NCBI GenBank assembly: GCA_050084985.1
Contig: JBITNC010000002.1
Coordinates: 5,084,001 to 5,148,000, forward strand
Direction of reading: 5' to 3'
Length of the DNA: 64,000 nt
Origin: Nageia nagi
Taxonomy: Eukaryota > Pinophyta
The translations under genes were made by a program, and so were the position numbers. This document shows, in pieces, positions 11,094 to 24,200 of this stretch. Position 1 is the stretch's first letter. Each line of letters begins with the position of its first letter. The notes beneath the pieces are model-generated. The model was not told where the DNA came from and searched no databases. It saw only the letters and a list, made by a program, of their open reading frames with translations.

Positions 11094-12271
11094 GTATTGT
11101 AATTAATTATGGAATCCAACGAAGTCCCTCTTTGTACATATTTAATTATTTAATTATGTTTTATTAGCTAGGACTTGGGATAGAAGATATAAAGGTCTGT
11201 TGGACCCCACTCTGAGCCCCATGTGGGACGTCTCCCTCCCAAGTGTAGTTTAGTGTGATTTAATATACTTGGAGATCTCGAAATATGATTTTGAGAATCC
11301 CAAGGTCTATTTAGCACCTAGAGCATGGCTAATCACTTAATGGCCCAAACGTTGAGATTGGGAGCACTTGTACACATGCGCCATCCTTGGGGAGACTTCT
11401 AGACCCCCACATTGGCCCATGACACCCACGCATGCCTCCTTGACCTATGCATGCCTCCTTAGGCCCACGTTGAGCTTAAGGACCCATGTGGAGCATGAGG
11501 GAGGCCTAGATACCCACATTGGGCCTAGAATGACTCCTAGGTGCCATCGTTGGGGTTTGAGGGGTTGGGTGATGACTTTGAGGTGAGATCCAAATCCAAT
11601 GAGAGCTATATTAGCCCTTGGAGCATCATTGTTGGATATACAGATTATTGATTATACACGTACCGTCCAAAGGACACAAGTCTTGGTGCAGGGTCAAGCA
11701 ATATCCTTGGGTGCAACATCTAGTAGGGTTGACAGGCTGAGGGATCCTGTTAATCTACGGCCTTGGTGTAGCACCCTAGCCCATCCAGTGGTATTTCGAG
11801 GTCACACTTCTACCATTCAGTTGGTCGCTTGGGTTTCGAGAGGGCTCCTTCGATGGAGAGGATTTAGATTTTGAGGAAGTGAGGCTATCCCATTCAGTGT
11901 TCCATCCATCCAACTTTGAGGATATTCGTTGTGCCCTAGTTGGCTCCTTGAGAGGCCAATGTTGAGCCCTTTGGGCTTGGTATTGTATCTTGTTCCATCA
12001 TTTATCTTAATACAATACGTGGGCTATTTGATCTCATATTTGTATTGTGCACTTGTCTATATTTGCAACGTTGTGGTATATTTACCCTTTCATGCATGTT
12101 GTAGCTAGACATTGGCACTATTGTGTTGTATAGACTTGTATTGGATGTCCTAACCCTAACATTGGCATATTGAGGTGTTGAATGCTTGTTGATGCCCTTC
12201 TAGGCCAGACGTGGGTGCTTGTTTAGTTGAATTTGCTTAATTGCATGTAAAATTGTATTTGGGATTCTATA
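11075..12271 (+). repeat. 3' LTR of nested element
   Basis: It starts TGTGACATCCCCC and ends GGGATTCTATA, with the terminal CA changed to TA. It pairs with 8136-9321. After it the outer LTR resumes with GGAGG. Confidence 0.92.
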
Positions 12272-12656
12272 GGAGGTTCCGTTTGAGTTCACATCTAGGG
12301 GTTTAAGGCCCTAGCAATGTGACGTCCAGCCTTGGAAGAGATTTTTCATCATTTGGAGCATCATCTCACCTCCTGGACTTAGACGTACAACCAATTGTGC
12401 ATTTTGGAGTTGCTTGTTGCCAAATCTGGTGTCCTAAGCCAAACGTCTAGCCCATTGGGCCATCTTTGTTGAGATTTGAGCTTTGTAGTGAGACGTCCAG
12501 CCCTAAGGCATTTTTAGATGATTTTTTGAGCATTGTATTTGGTTCCAAAGTGCAATTAATTTTACATATGATTTTTCTTACCCAAATAAAATTGCTTTGG
12601 TGTGGAATTTGCTATTTTTGAGTAAAATTGCATTTTTACTAATTTGGGACATTACA
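12272..12656 (+). repeat. 3' LTR of outer element, right part
   Basis: It continues the LTR broken at 8135 and ends at GGGACATTACA, followed by the TSD TGGAT. The last 280 bases match 3390-3672 of the 5' LTR. Confidence 0.88.
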
Positions 12657-12661
12657 TGGAT

Positions 12662-13366
12662 ACAATGGAATCTTCCATGCATGTATCACCTATTGCTTGT
12701 TAGTGGTAGCATTTATTGCCCACTTATCAAAATGTATTTATGTATTTTCATATTGTTGTTGAGTGAAAATTTGTATCATAGATGCATAAATGTATCATGC
12801 TTATACAAGTTTAGGGAAGTTGGACTGCAATACTAACCCCGCATCATTAGAGTAATGCTGATAAAATCTCTAATGGTTTGTTAGTTAGCGGTATTAATAA
12901 ACTATAATATACTACTGTTATTCATTAGCTATTAGTTATGTATGAACCCCTATATATGCATATCAACTAATCATGTTGCTGATGAAGTTGTATTGTTTTA
13001 TGCTTTCTTTCATCTCTCGAAGTGTTTTGTACTTTGATTTTTATATAGTAAACGTAAATATTTGATTTGTAAGTCTAAAATATAGCGATTGCTTTTCTTC
13101 TTGTGTTCCTTTAGTATGTAACAGTGGTCAAGTTCATTCTGCCGTCTAAAAAGTGGATTTTAAAAAATGATTATGTTCACATGTTCCTTTGTGTGTGTGC
13201 TCTTGTTTGTCCTACGTAGCAGAAGTTTTTTTTGAGGGTTTCAAAGCTATGAGTCAATACATGGATTCGAAGACTTGTATTTTTCTGTTGGAAATATGGC
13301 ATGTAATAACTAGAATAACCAGTTATTGTAGCATGAAATACCTTCAAGTGCTTTTTTGCTTTGCAG
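12662..13366. other. Non-repetitive flank before the first recognised lipase exon
   Basis: No coding similarity is visible on either strand. The last bases (CTTTTTTGCTTTGCAG, 13351-13366) form a good polypyrimidine tract and 3' splice site. This stretch is therefore probably the end of an intron whose start lies further left, possibly beyond the inserted elements. Confidence 0.5.
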
Positions 13367-16300
13367 GATGATTTTATGCCACGCACTGCTACTCCATTGG
13401 AAGACATGTTCAAGTGTATGTTTTGGTACGTTCTTTACTCTCATCTTTAAATAACCATCTAAACTTTTAACTGTTTATTGCACTCACAGATCTTCTTTCC
13501 TTTTATTACAGACCAAGTTTTGGAGTCATCTAACTATTTCTAAGGGACACCCTTGCTCAATACAAATTTCATTAGCAAAGTACTTTTGGGAAAGAATTTG
13601 GCTTAAAATACAGATATTCAATAGTGACGATACTTGTCTGCAAAGTCTCAACATTTTGGGGGTTTCCTCGAGTTAAAATTTGTTTGTTCAGCTTGTTGCC
13701 CAGTACTAAGATATTTAAATATCTCATCCATTGTAAGGTTTTTCAACGACTTGTTTGTTTGGCCGCATATGCTTGATTTCGATGGTGATTCAATTGAGAT
13801 GATTGAAGATACAATTGATATAAGGACAACTAAGATTGTCAATTATTGAAGATTATACGTATCTAGTAAAGTAAATCAGCGACTTCTGTTACTAATAAGA
13901 CTGTTGTCCTAGTATTTGGATTCCTCGACTCAAAAAGGTTTGTCAGTTTCAAGTATTCATCTTACTCTGAGATAAAAAAGTTGGAACAATCTTACTTGTC
14001 GAAAACTACTTTTGAGAATAGCTGCAACCATGCTTACTGAATTTAGATTTCAATTAATGCTTTTTGACACTGATCAATCAATACAACGTTATGACAAGGC
14101 AACATGTCAAGTTAGATAGGAGAGCATATCAGTAAAATGATGAACCGCATCATGTTACCTAGGTTTTTGAATATGTCTCCAAGTTCATAAATCCATAAAC
14201 CTTTTCTGGTAAGATTGTTTCAGTGTTTTTTGCAGTTCACTACTTTGATGCATCTTGTATATGAACCAGTGTTGTTGATGATCTTCACATTTTAAAGTTG
14301 CCTATAGTATTTAGTGGTGTAAGCAAATTTATCAGTGTGATAAGGGAGAGAGGTCTGCACAATGTCATGATTCTAGTTTGCAGTGAGCAACCTGTCTCAT
14401 CACAACGGGCCAGAGTAGTCCTGATTTTTGTTTTTAAATATATTTTTGGAGGAATGAATTTCATTGTAGTGTCTTTTTTTGTTAGTATACTACCAAGTTT
14501 TTAGTTGCTTCTTGAATGTATGGAAGGGAAGTTTGAGAACTGTTTCCCCTTGTTTTGTCTTTATTATCACAATTTTTTTGTGAATTTTGACCACTGGAGG
14601 GTCAAAACTTTTGGTGGGTGCATCATGTGGATCGTAGGATACCTTTATCACAATCGTTTGGAGATGGTTACAAAACCTTTTTAATCTGCTAATCTTTATA
14701 ATATTATATCCATTCTTGTTAGAACTTAGTAAGATGCAACTTACTATTATTCGGAGTCTTTGTTTGATATATAATGTTCTTGAGGCTAGTTTATAGAGAT
14801 ACCTGCTTTTTTTGAAATTTGATGGTGAATATCAGGCTATTGATAAAGATCTATGTGGGCCTTTTTCCTCTAGACTTGTTGGGAAATAGAGCAATCATTT
14901 GCCTTGCAATTTGTATACCCAGAAAAGATAACTGATAAGTAATATTGTTCTTCAACCTCTTTAACCCAATTAATTCTCAAGTTTTCCAAGAAGAATCTAA
15001 ATTATCTCTGTCCTGTGGCTAGTTCACATTAATGTATAGTTAACATATCTCCATCAACATTTTGGTTTCAAAGCAAAGTATTCAGGTATCACCTATTTTA
15101 ACTGATCAATCATAGATAAGTTTTTTTTGTTTGTTGTGTTTTGTGTTCGTCAATATGGATAAATGCTTTATATACATTTTGTTACTGTTTTAATGAAGTT
15201 TTCATATTTTCTATGGACGCAGAAAAGAAGCTAAATGGTTTTAAGTTGAAGAAAATTCATCATATGCAGTTAAAATGCATGAAAACTGGTTTTAGAACTT
15301 AAGAGAGTGGCATGGTACCTATTCAGATCCCTTTCTGCTCAAGGAAACCAATCAGCAGACTCGAGAGAAATTTGCATATTTGTCCCCCATCAGTGTTACC
15401 ATATTACATTATAGATTCCCTTAGAGTGAACATTTCAAAAAAAATAGTACATTGCAGGGGTCAAAACTAGCCAATGAGCAAAAAGATGCTTCAAGAGTCA
15501 CTTGATACTTATGAAATGGCTTCCAAAAGCTTGTAGAAAGAAAGTATATTAATGTCCTTGGGTGACCAAAAGTGGTCAATGGGATTAGCATGTATAATCA
15601 TGATCATGAAACCAACAAAGCCCCTACTGGGCATCTCCTAATAAATCAAATACATCCGTAAAAGAAAATCCAAATCCTAAAATGAGGGAGATACAAAATC
15701 TAAGATGACCAAAGGGAGTCCATCCTGAGCCTCTCCAGGGGGAGCAATTAGGTGCTCTATGCCCTTAGAAGAGGTTGTGCTGGGGTCGTGTTTGTGATAC
15801 CATTGATAGTACGAATGAAGGATGAGATTTGTCGGGTCCTCAGCTGAATCTGGGGCCTAAAGGCATTTCCTGGTACGACATGGTAGATGTGTAGGCTCAT
15901 CTCGTCATCTCCTTGAACCTTCCTCAATAGAATAAGCTTGAAAAAAAGAAATAATATGACGTCCTCTGTTGGCTGTTGGGAACGAGCTAGTAGTAGATGA
16001 AGTTTGAAAATAATGAAGTGTAACCAAATCTCCTCTAGGAAACCATGAAGAAAGCATTTTCTTCAACATAGTTCATTGCAAGGAAGATGAAAGCTTCGTA
16101 AATAAAGAAATCAAACCAATAACCAACAAATCTCTCTCGAATGAAGAGAAACAAGGTATGAAGGATAATGTTCTCCACCATACATACAAGAAAGATGTGC
16201 ATAAAGAAACACATTATCACACATAGCATGTCCACATAAGATGTGATCTCCCATATTCACACCATATGATCTATTTCATAAACTTGCTTCAAAGCTAATC

Positions 16301-19300
16301 AAAGATGTCACACCAAACGAGCCATGAAGAAAAGTTACCTCAACAACCAAATTTCACCACATATAGAATGTAGAAATCGTGAAGGAAGGTGCTTAGTAAT
16401 CAGAATTTCTTCATCCACAAACTAGCTCCAACAAAAGTCAATCATCTTGGCATCATCAAAGAAAAACCCCCCTCAACATGTGCTACACTTCCATGGTGCT
16501 AGATTGGCATTGCTATCAAAACACTAGCCAACAAACAAAAGCATTGGGGCTAAGATGACATTGCTATCATAACACTAGTCAATCAAAAAGACCTAAAATA
16601 TCTCTACCTTTGAATCACAAGGCAAGCACAAAAGAACTAGTAGAAAATGTGAAGTGAGAGTAACACAACCATCTTCAGAATGGCTGCAATATGATACCAA
16701 GTCTTCAAAAATCTTCAAAATAAATTTGAGTATGTAGCAATACCTTCAAAAATAATGGAGGACACCATCTTCATCTTCAAGGATGACTATTGCAAAAATG
16801 CCATCTCTTATCACCTTTGCAACAAGATAAAGAATATCTCCAACAAGGCACCACTCAACTCAATCAAATAAGCATAAGAAGAAATCTATGGTTTCACCTC
16901 CAAAGGGCAACAAAGAAACCATAACATCAAGATCAAGATCCTTGAACAAAATTGCCTTACAATGAAAAATATGAAGTTTGAAACTTCAAAGCCAAACTAG
17001 ATGAACCAATATACCAAATTGGTCAATAGGAAAATGGGTATCCAAAAATGAGGTCAGAAATAGATTTAGACAAAGGGATATGGAGAAAAATGGAGGATGA
17101 AGATGGCTATGGAGTTCTCAAATTTGCATGAAAATGAGCCAAAGCTTTGATACCATTATAAGTCTTAGTAGTGGGATACTCTTAATTCCAAAAACCCTAG
17201 TTTACATTCCAAATTGATAAGTATAAAAAGAAGAGAAGCATACATCACTCCTTCAAAAAACCCTAAAAAATCCTAATGACTCTTCAACTTCCTAATTACA
17301 TGTGGAATTTCTTCCACTTACAAATATGGAAATATAAAATGCTTTTATTTCACCTACATACTTAACACCTAAATCTAATAATATTGCAATTAACCTTAAT
17401 CCCTAAGCATTAGGTTTCCAATAAGCACATCAGATGTAGGCTTGGCATTGTATTGGGATTTACTATTGTGTTAAAATAGGAAAAGGCATACATGCAAAGA
17501 ATATAATGCTTACAGATATTGAACAAAAAATATTATTTTCCATTCAACGTTTTACAATGTGTTGGGTACCCATGTATATTCCCTTAAATATCACTCATAG
17601 AAGTCTACAGTATGATGTGCCTGTGAGTGGAATCAACAATACTACTACATTTCTAGCAACACTATCATCATTATTGCAATCCCATTAAAAGAAATTAGTA
17701 TTTTTGCTTTCTTAATTGCTCACAGTAGGTTTAGAAAGATATGATCTGATCCTCATTATGCACAATATGTGTAACCATAATCTTAGTATTGGGCATGGTT
17801 TCAAAACACTAGTGCAACTTATAACTGTTCCGAATGAACTTAATCCTTAATGTCACCAGAACCAACTTCTTGATAAAAATTGTTTTTCCATATGGATTTT
17901 CAGCTCATTAACTAGGCTGTAGTTGGTTGTGTCAATTAACCAGGATATGTTCAAGGTTTCATGTCAACCAGGTGGTGACTTGAATTTATTGTGGGACAGC
18001 TTGCCGTGCTTATTATGCTGCACTTGTGTGAGTGACACTTTCACCCCAGAGGATAAGTTGTTGAGAGATCCTACGAGGCTTTATGTTCCAGGGCGTTTAT
18101 ACCATATTGTTGAAAGGAATCTATGCACGTAAGTCTTCTTTCACTCATCTATTAACTGATTTCTATGGTGTTGGTCAATTTTTCTTTGTATTTAATGCAT
18201 TTGCCTTCCATCTAGAGGAAGTTGAAGTTTCCTTTTTATTTGGTGCATGCAGAACACTGATAATTGTCGTCAGAAAGGAACCTTCCCTTTGAGCTATGCT
18301 ATATTTATGTAGTATATAATATACCACAACCTTTTCTGGAATTAAAGAAATTCATTCTAATAATTCAACATTTTAATGCATAAAGAATCATGAATCAGAC
18401 TTACATAATTAGCTGAGTAACCTCCATTCCGAGACCAAGAATAATTTAGCACATATACAGTATATTCAGTCACAGTTTACATAATTGCATGGCTCTATGT
18501 CATATCATTTTCCTGCTGTAAGTCGTCAGAATAGAGGAATTGTCTGGTTGTCACTATTTTGAGGTGTAATGCCCTCACTTGAAATATTCATTTGTGGTGA
18601 TTCCTATTATTACCGTGACTTCAAATCTGAATAAGGTCCTCCTTACAGACTTGGATGTGTCTGTGGCTAACACAATTGTTAGCAGTAGCCACTTAACAAC
18701 CAATAAACGCTTCAGTTATATAAGGTTATCTTACTTAAATTGAGAAAGAAATTGCAGACAAACCACTTGAAGAAAGATCTTGGGATGCGATTCATTCAAT
18801 CATGAAGACCCATTTTCAATATCTTCAATAATGGTGAACAATACAATTAACTGTGCAAGTAGTAAATGAATTAGTTGATCACTATGGCATTAGTCCTAAA
18901 AGGCATGTATTTGGGAACTCCACATCATAAGTTGTATCCTAGTGCAAAGATCATGGGGTTATTTGAAATGTTGATCTCATTTGTCTGTTTCGTGTCACGT
19001 GTTTCCAGAAAACTACTGCATATCAAAATATTGGCTTAATTCATTATATTGTCCTGTCTCGCATGTAGCAGTCTGATGACTTCAGATACAAACTATCTTA
19101 ACAACATAAGGTGAACACCTGCCCTACTGTGAACTTCTGTATAATGTCCTTATTTGGGCTGCTGGTGTTCGCATACAACTTGGGGATTAGTTTCAAAATA
19201 TTTGATGAAGCCATGACTGAATTGCTGACTGATTTCACTGCTATATTCTATTTTAAATGTCTTCTCAACAATTTGTTCTTCTCATATAGATCCCCAATAG

Positions 19301-21252
19301 CTTATAGAACCTGCTTGTTTGCACTTTAGAAGTCTGCCAACCATCTCCAATCTCTCTCATTGTTGTTCATTTTTCATTTGCTGTTTACAAATATTAGAGT
19401 TTCAATTCATCCAAGTGCTTGAAGGGGCTGTAGAGATCAACGGTCACATCAGCTACCCGCATTTGGGTATTTCTATGGGTTCTTCACAATTGATTAGAGA
19501 TAGGGATCTCGACTTAGGAACCTGTTGGAAAATTAATGTGTGAATAAGGCCTAAAAATAAAAACACGGGTTTTCCACATGTTCTCCACCCCATAACTCAT
19601 CAGACTGGCAGACAGTTGACAATGACACATAAATTCAAAGATTTTACATAGTGTTCAAAATTCAAAGAATCTGCATCATTTCATCTCTTATTTTGCTCTC
19701 ATATTGGATGTAGATACCCATTTCTATTCAAAAGATTGTCACATTGCTACATAACAGGTCTGAATGTTACATAGCTACAGTAATGTCGTAGTCCTAGAAA
19801 GAATGTCTAACATTATGTTACAGGGGACATTAGCAAAGTATCCCGCATATGCAGGATCCTCTACATGAGTAATTGAAGCAAGCATAGAATCTATAAGTCA
19901 GGCCTGACCTTTGAATATATGTACACCATGTTGATAATGATACTGACGTCGTTCAATTTTACATTTTGAATTCCATTTGATGTCATTTCACACATACACA
20001 ATTTCACAATTTCACGTTCAAGCTTTTTATTTCTGGCACTGCAATTTGCATTGCTGTTTTATTGAACGTTCCGATGTGGAAGGTATATATATATATACAG
20101 CTTCACATTCAAGCTCTGTATTTCTGGCACTGCAATTTGCATTCCTGTTATATATATATATATATAATCATGAATTTCACATTCAAGCTCTTTATTTCTG
20201 GCACTGCAATTTGCATTGCTGTTTTATTTAACATTCTGATGTGGAAGGTATATATATATATATATATACAACTTCACATTCAAGCTCTGTATTTCTGGCA
20301 CTGCAATTTGCATTCCTGTTTTATTTTACAATCTGGTCTGGAAGGAATATGTCAACCTCATGCTAATATATTTACCAACATACGACCTTGTGTCACTGCC
20401 AGGACTTGCACACAGGGAAGAGTGACTAACGATAACATATTCATCAGTGTTATTAAGCTAGTGAAGGAGCATTGAAAATCTGCTTATAATTTCACAATAC
20501 AAGTTATAGAATATCAACAACATTAAATCATTCTCCAATTTGGAAATATCAGAAATTTACAGGTTTATAAGGTTTAAGGGTCCTGGGAGCACATGCATGT
20601 GACTAAAAGCCTTCAAACACTTAATTATTCCTTACACAAGCTATGGTGTAATTCTTCACAAAGATTCATAACCATACTGCAAATTCCCTCATCAGTGTGT
20701 GTTTTAATTTATGGATGATGGAATTTATGTTTTCTATATTAATTCATACATGCATCTTTATCTCTATTGAATTGAACATCATCTTCTTTCCATTATTGTA
20801 GGTATGGACGTTTACCTCCTATTGTAAAAACAGCTGTACCTGTAGATGGAAGGTTTGAACAAGTCGTTATTTCATGTAATGCAACTTCGGATCATTCCAT
20901 TGTGTGGATAGAAAGGGAGTCTCAAAAAGCTTTAAAGGTAAATAGAGTCTTTGATATAAGAGAGTCCACGTTAGATTCTTAGTCAATTTTCTTCTTATCA
21001 TCTTATTTATCACTTATCAGGTTAGTCAGTTCTATGATGTTATGTCTCTGATTATGATGTTGTTTTTCATTCATATAATTACAGATAATGATGGACAAGG
21101 AGAATATGATGACCACACCGGTCATACAAAAGATGGAGAGGCAGATATCCCAGAAGTTGGATTATGATAGAGAATACAGTGATGCAATTAGGAGGGTTGT
21201 TTCTCTAAATGTTCCTCATAATCCAGGGCAGCTATACGGCACCTTTTCCTAG
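13367..21252 (+). CDS. Class 3 lipase-like protein, C-terminal exons (partial gene)
   Basis: Four exons are supported: 13367-13425, 18000-18128, 20802-20937 and 21085-21252 (stop TAG). The first intron splits a codon: TG at 13424-13425 joins C at 18000 to give Cys, then L-P-C-L-L-C. The second splits a Thr codon and the third is phase 0. Each boundary has GT...AG (GGTACG, CACGTAAGT, AAAGGTAAAT donors; GACAG, TTGTAG, TTACAG acceptors). The joined product reads D-D-F-M-P-R-T-A-T-P-L-E-D, a Cys-rich stretch, L-Y-V-P-G-R-L-Y-H-I-V-E-R, V-K-T-A-V-P-V-D-G-R-F, S-C-N-A-T-S-D-H, and Y-G-T-F near the end. From memory this is the conserved tail of the plant class 3 lipase (mono-/diacylglycerol lipase-like, also called calmodulin-binding heat-shock) family. 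The GxSxG catalytic exons are upstream and not found here. The C-terminus is intact. Confidence 0.85.
13426..17999 (+). other. Long intron of the lipase gene
   Basis: This intron of about 4.6 kb is bounded by GTACGTTC and GTGGGACAG. Most is AT-rich with no recognisable coding. Around 15.5-17.4 kb it changes to an A-rich, repeat-like texture. GCTTTGATACCA at 17144-17155 is the complement of a tRNA-Met-type primer site, suggesting a decayed minus-strand LTR element in the intron. I could not define its LTRs with confidence. Confidence 0.6.
17144..17155 (-). other. Possible primer binding site of an intronic minus-strand element
   Basis: On minus it reads TGGTATCAAAGC, as at 9323. A 5' LTR would lie at higher coordinates, perhaps ending near 17433 where the sequence reads AAGCACATCA. 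No second LTR was found to the left, so the element is either truncated or very old. Confidence 0.4.
18129..20801 (+). other. Second long intron of the lipase gene
   Basis: This intron of about 2.7 kb runs from GTAAGTCT to ATTATTGTAG. It contains the tandem repeat and TA tracts at 19998-20330. Otherwise it is AT-rich with no coding similarity. Confidence 0.75.
19998..20345. repeat. Four-copy tandem repeat separated by (TA)n tracts
   Basis: A core of about 50 bp (TTTCTGGCACTGCAATTTGC with TTCAAGCT upstream) occurs four times, near 20030, 20119, 20198 and 20297. The copies alternate. Copies 1 and 3 are followed by GATGTGGAAGG and a TA tract; copy 2 is followed directly by a TA tract and ATCATGAATTTCA; copy 4 ends near GGTCTGGAAGG. 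The higher-order unit is therefore a dimer. The TA tracts (about 12-20 bp) differ in length. It lies inside an intron, and the apparent Tyr-Ile-rich frames over it are an artefact. Confidence 0.85.
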
Positions 21253-24200
21253 TACACTATGTTATTACGAGGTCTTCAACTAGTGGGCAACAAAGCAAAG
21301 GCATCTCAACAAATCCTGAATCAATCACTTAAATCCATTAGAATGTGTTCAACAGAAGTGATTAGGATAGGTGGAACAAATATCCACTGAAACATGTAAC
21401 ACACTTATTGTGAATTGAAACTACAATAAGAAGGGTTCAAGCAATGGTCAATTACGTCCATTTATTGCCAAAACATTCTGAAAGCTGAGTAGCTTTATAT
21501 ATAAATTTATGGCCTTCCTAAATAGTAAAACTAGTTCATCATTGATGTGACTTATTTTACTCAACAATGCATATAATTGTTTTTGCCTCTCTATTACGTA
21601 CTACCCCAGCAGCAGTTTCAAACATATGCAGCATCTATTGCATTCTGTTATTGTTTGCTATACACAACTATACATAAACAAAAGCAAAAAGGCATTGTTA
21701 CTCTTTGAAAAGGGCTTATTGCATTTTCTTTTCTAATAAGAACTCTGCGTAACATATATAACCACGATTTACTCTCTTTTCACTTTTCCCTTGACTTTCT
21801 CATTATATATGATCAAAAGTTGTATGATTAAGGTTCAAAAATTGCCACCTTTCACCTTTAAAACAACCTTAGCCAACTCCATTAACACCATCATCTACTC
21901 AAAGCAACAAGAAAGCTGTGATCATTATATTAAATGTTTTTTTTTTCAATAGTAAAAATCAAAGACATTGAAGTGGTATTTCATTACCAGTGCTGTATCT
22001 GATTCAAACAAGAACTAGATATAGTCAGTATAGAACAGAATGATGGAAAAACTTAAAAAAGAATCTTCAGCAACCAAAAGGGCATAATATATTGGTCCAG
22101 TAATACAAGGGATGATGGTGGTAAAGGAACCTGCACATTTTGTTTTTTGTAATAGTTAAAAAGGTTTACAGAAATAGCAATCAAAGTCATAAAGAAATAA
22201 ATTATTGAATAATCCTGTAATGAGCTAATTATGAGAGTTAGGATAGGTATTTATACAAGCTAAAAGATATGAGAAAATATGTACATCCAAAAGAGACAAT
22301 CTTCACAACATATGAGGGTTAATTATGTATAATACACATTCTAGGGTCAAGAAAGCCTCATCCTAGAAGCTCATTGGAAGATGAATGATGATCACGGTGA
22401 ACAATTGCCCATGGAATTTAAGTTAGTCCAATTAAGGTCAAGTTGAATAGATATTGAGAAAACAATTAAGGAAGTTATTTTATTGATTCTATAAACAGAA
22501 GTTACTATATACAAACATTGTACGTAATCATGATTACAAATACTAGAGAGTTGAGATTTTAAATGTTTCTAACAATGGTAATGTTGAAAATGTTCAAAAG
22601 ATTATCAAATTGATCCTTTTTGAGTTGTTTGATTTCTTAAAAAAATTAAAGCTAAGAAGAATCACTTACTGTACGTTGAAATATCACTGATAAATATATT
22701 CTATCCCATATGGATTAGTGACATTTATATTGTTTTTATTGACTTCAAAATCCACAGCATCATATCATATTGTTGCAATCTATGAAAGGTAGTGGAAATG
22801 GTTCAAGGAAAGAACAAAGCAGGGTAAAGAAGGTAAAGCTACAATCATCACAGGGAAAATGATTTGAAGGATGGAATGAAGGCATGGCACAAAGGTGGTG
22901 AGAAGGGAACAAAAAGAGGATTGGAGGAGTCAAGTGGGACATGTGAGGCAGGCGAATCATGAGAACAAAGGAGGAGGCTAACAACATATAGTTTGTAGCT
23001 ATAGAAAAAAGAAGGTGAGCAATGGCACAGTACATATAGGAAGGAGAGAAGTGCATGGAGAAAGGGGATGTGTAATAAAGAAGGTAAGCAGAAGCAGAGA
23101 AAACAAAATTTAGGTTAAAGGGAGTGGTGATTAGTTGGAAGAAACATAAGAGGATGGATACAGGTTTTGTGTGCATTTTAATTTTAGTTTTGATATAACA
23201 CCATCAACTCAACCTTTTTCTCTTTAATGACTATGATGCATCATTAAATATTTAAAACGACCACCACACCACCAGCTCTATTGCTCAGTGATGATGGCTA
23301 CTAAGATACACCAACCCATGGCCACAAGGTGTATGAGTAAAGTCTTCGATATCACTTGGAGAGCAAAAAGGTTGACATTGATGAACTATAGAAGTTGCAT
23401 ATGAAAATATTAAATATACAATTACAAACTATGAGGTCATAACAAGTTGGCATTAAGTGACTCCTATCTGTTTTTTCCCTTTTCCTGATGTTATGAAACA
23501 TTGAAGATGTAATCCTTAAGAACTGGTATTATGTTTTACAAGTCCAAACTCCTTTCATTCTGTTAGTCACATGTAGAGAAAACTACAGGATGCCTACATA
23601 GTACAACCATAGAAAAGTTTACAAGTTTGAAATATGAAAATAATGTATAATAAGTCGTTATGCTTTCCTACCACAGTTTGCGGCGTATATAGTTCTCTCC
23701 ATACACGTGGGATTTTGTTAATGATAATGAAGGCCATCCCAAGATAGAACAAAATTGATAAAAAGTTAATAGCAATGACTGCCCGCTTATCCAATAAAAT
23801 TGGTTGTTTTTTACTAATATATAGACTCAATTTTACAAGAAATATTTCAAGTTTTCATATATTATCAATATGTTGATTGCCCTTAAAAGCAAACATGGTG
23901 GCAACCAAATGGGCACCCATCTCTTTTTGTTTTACATATTTAATATATTTTTTGCTTGGGAATTGTTGGAATCTAATTACAATAAGAGCAAGTGGTAACT
24001 TCTTATACCAGTAAATAGCTCAAACTTGTGACTTGAGTCAGTATAATGTCATTTCATTGTCTGCCAAGAATATCCATATAAAGAACAAAGAAATGTATAG
24101 AAATTGTGTTTTGGAATTTTCACAATACAAGCTGGAAGAATGTTCAGGCAACAAGTCTTATAGCTTGAATCTTATGGCAGTAATCAGCTTCAAATTTCAA

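Larger units (their letters stand above)
8136..12271 (+). mobile_element. Nested non-autonomous LTR retrotransposon
   Basis: The 5' LTR is 8136-9321 and the 3' LTR is 11075-12271, both beginning TGTGA. The primer site TGGTATCAAAGC is at 9323-9334 and the polypurine tract GAGAGGGGAGGCTT at 11061-11074. The flanks GAAGG (8131-8135) and GGAGG (12272-12276) form a TSD with one mismatch; the uninterrupted LTR copy reads GGAGG at this place. The 1,753-bp internal region has no gag-pol. It contains an antisense-oriented charged segment and a plus-strand frame ending at the polypurine tract. This is a small LARD-like element moved in trans, inserted after the outer element. Confidence 0.92.
2600..12656 (+). 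mobile_element. Non-autonomous LTR retrotransposon (outer element)
   Basis: The 5' LTR (2600-3672) begins TGTAATGTCCCC. The 3' LTR begins TGTAATATCCCC at 7379 and ends GGGACATTACA at 12656, split by the nested element 8136-12271. A perfect TSD, TGGAT, lies at 2595-2599 and 12657-12661. A tRNA-Met-type primer site (TGGTATCAAAG) starts at 3674, and a polypurine tract (GAGTGGGGTGGACT) ends at 7378. The internal region holds decayed gag, a protease-like segment and a repeat-rich 3' frame, but I find no reverse transcriptase, RNase H or integrase motif. It is therefore a non-autonomous derivative that would need enzymes supplied in trans. A Ty3/gypsy origin is inferred from the gag and protease style. 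Confidence 0.9.

Noticed and set aside
19977-20475. Tyr-Ile-rich plus-strand frames of 84 and 137 residues
   Set aside because: They run over TA tracts and tandem repeats inside a supported intron.
22760-23176. 138-residue hydrophobic minus-strand frame
   Set aside because: It is produced by a purine-rich plus strand (AGG/GAA-rich), has no recognisable motif, and lies between the two convergent genes where 3' UTRs are expected.
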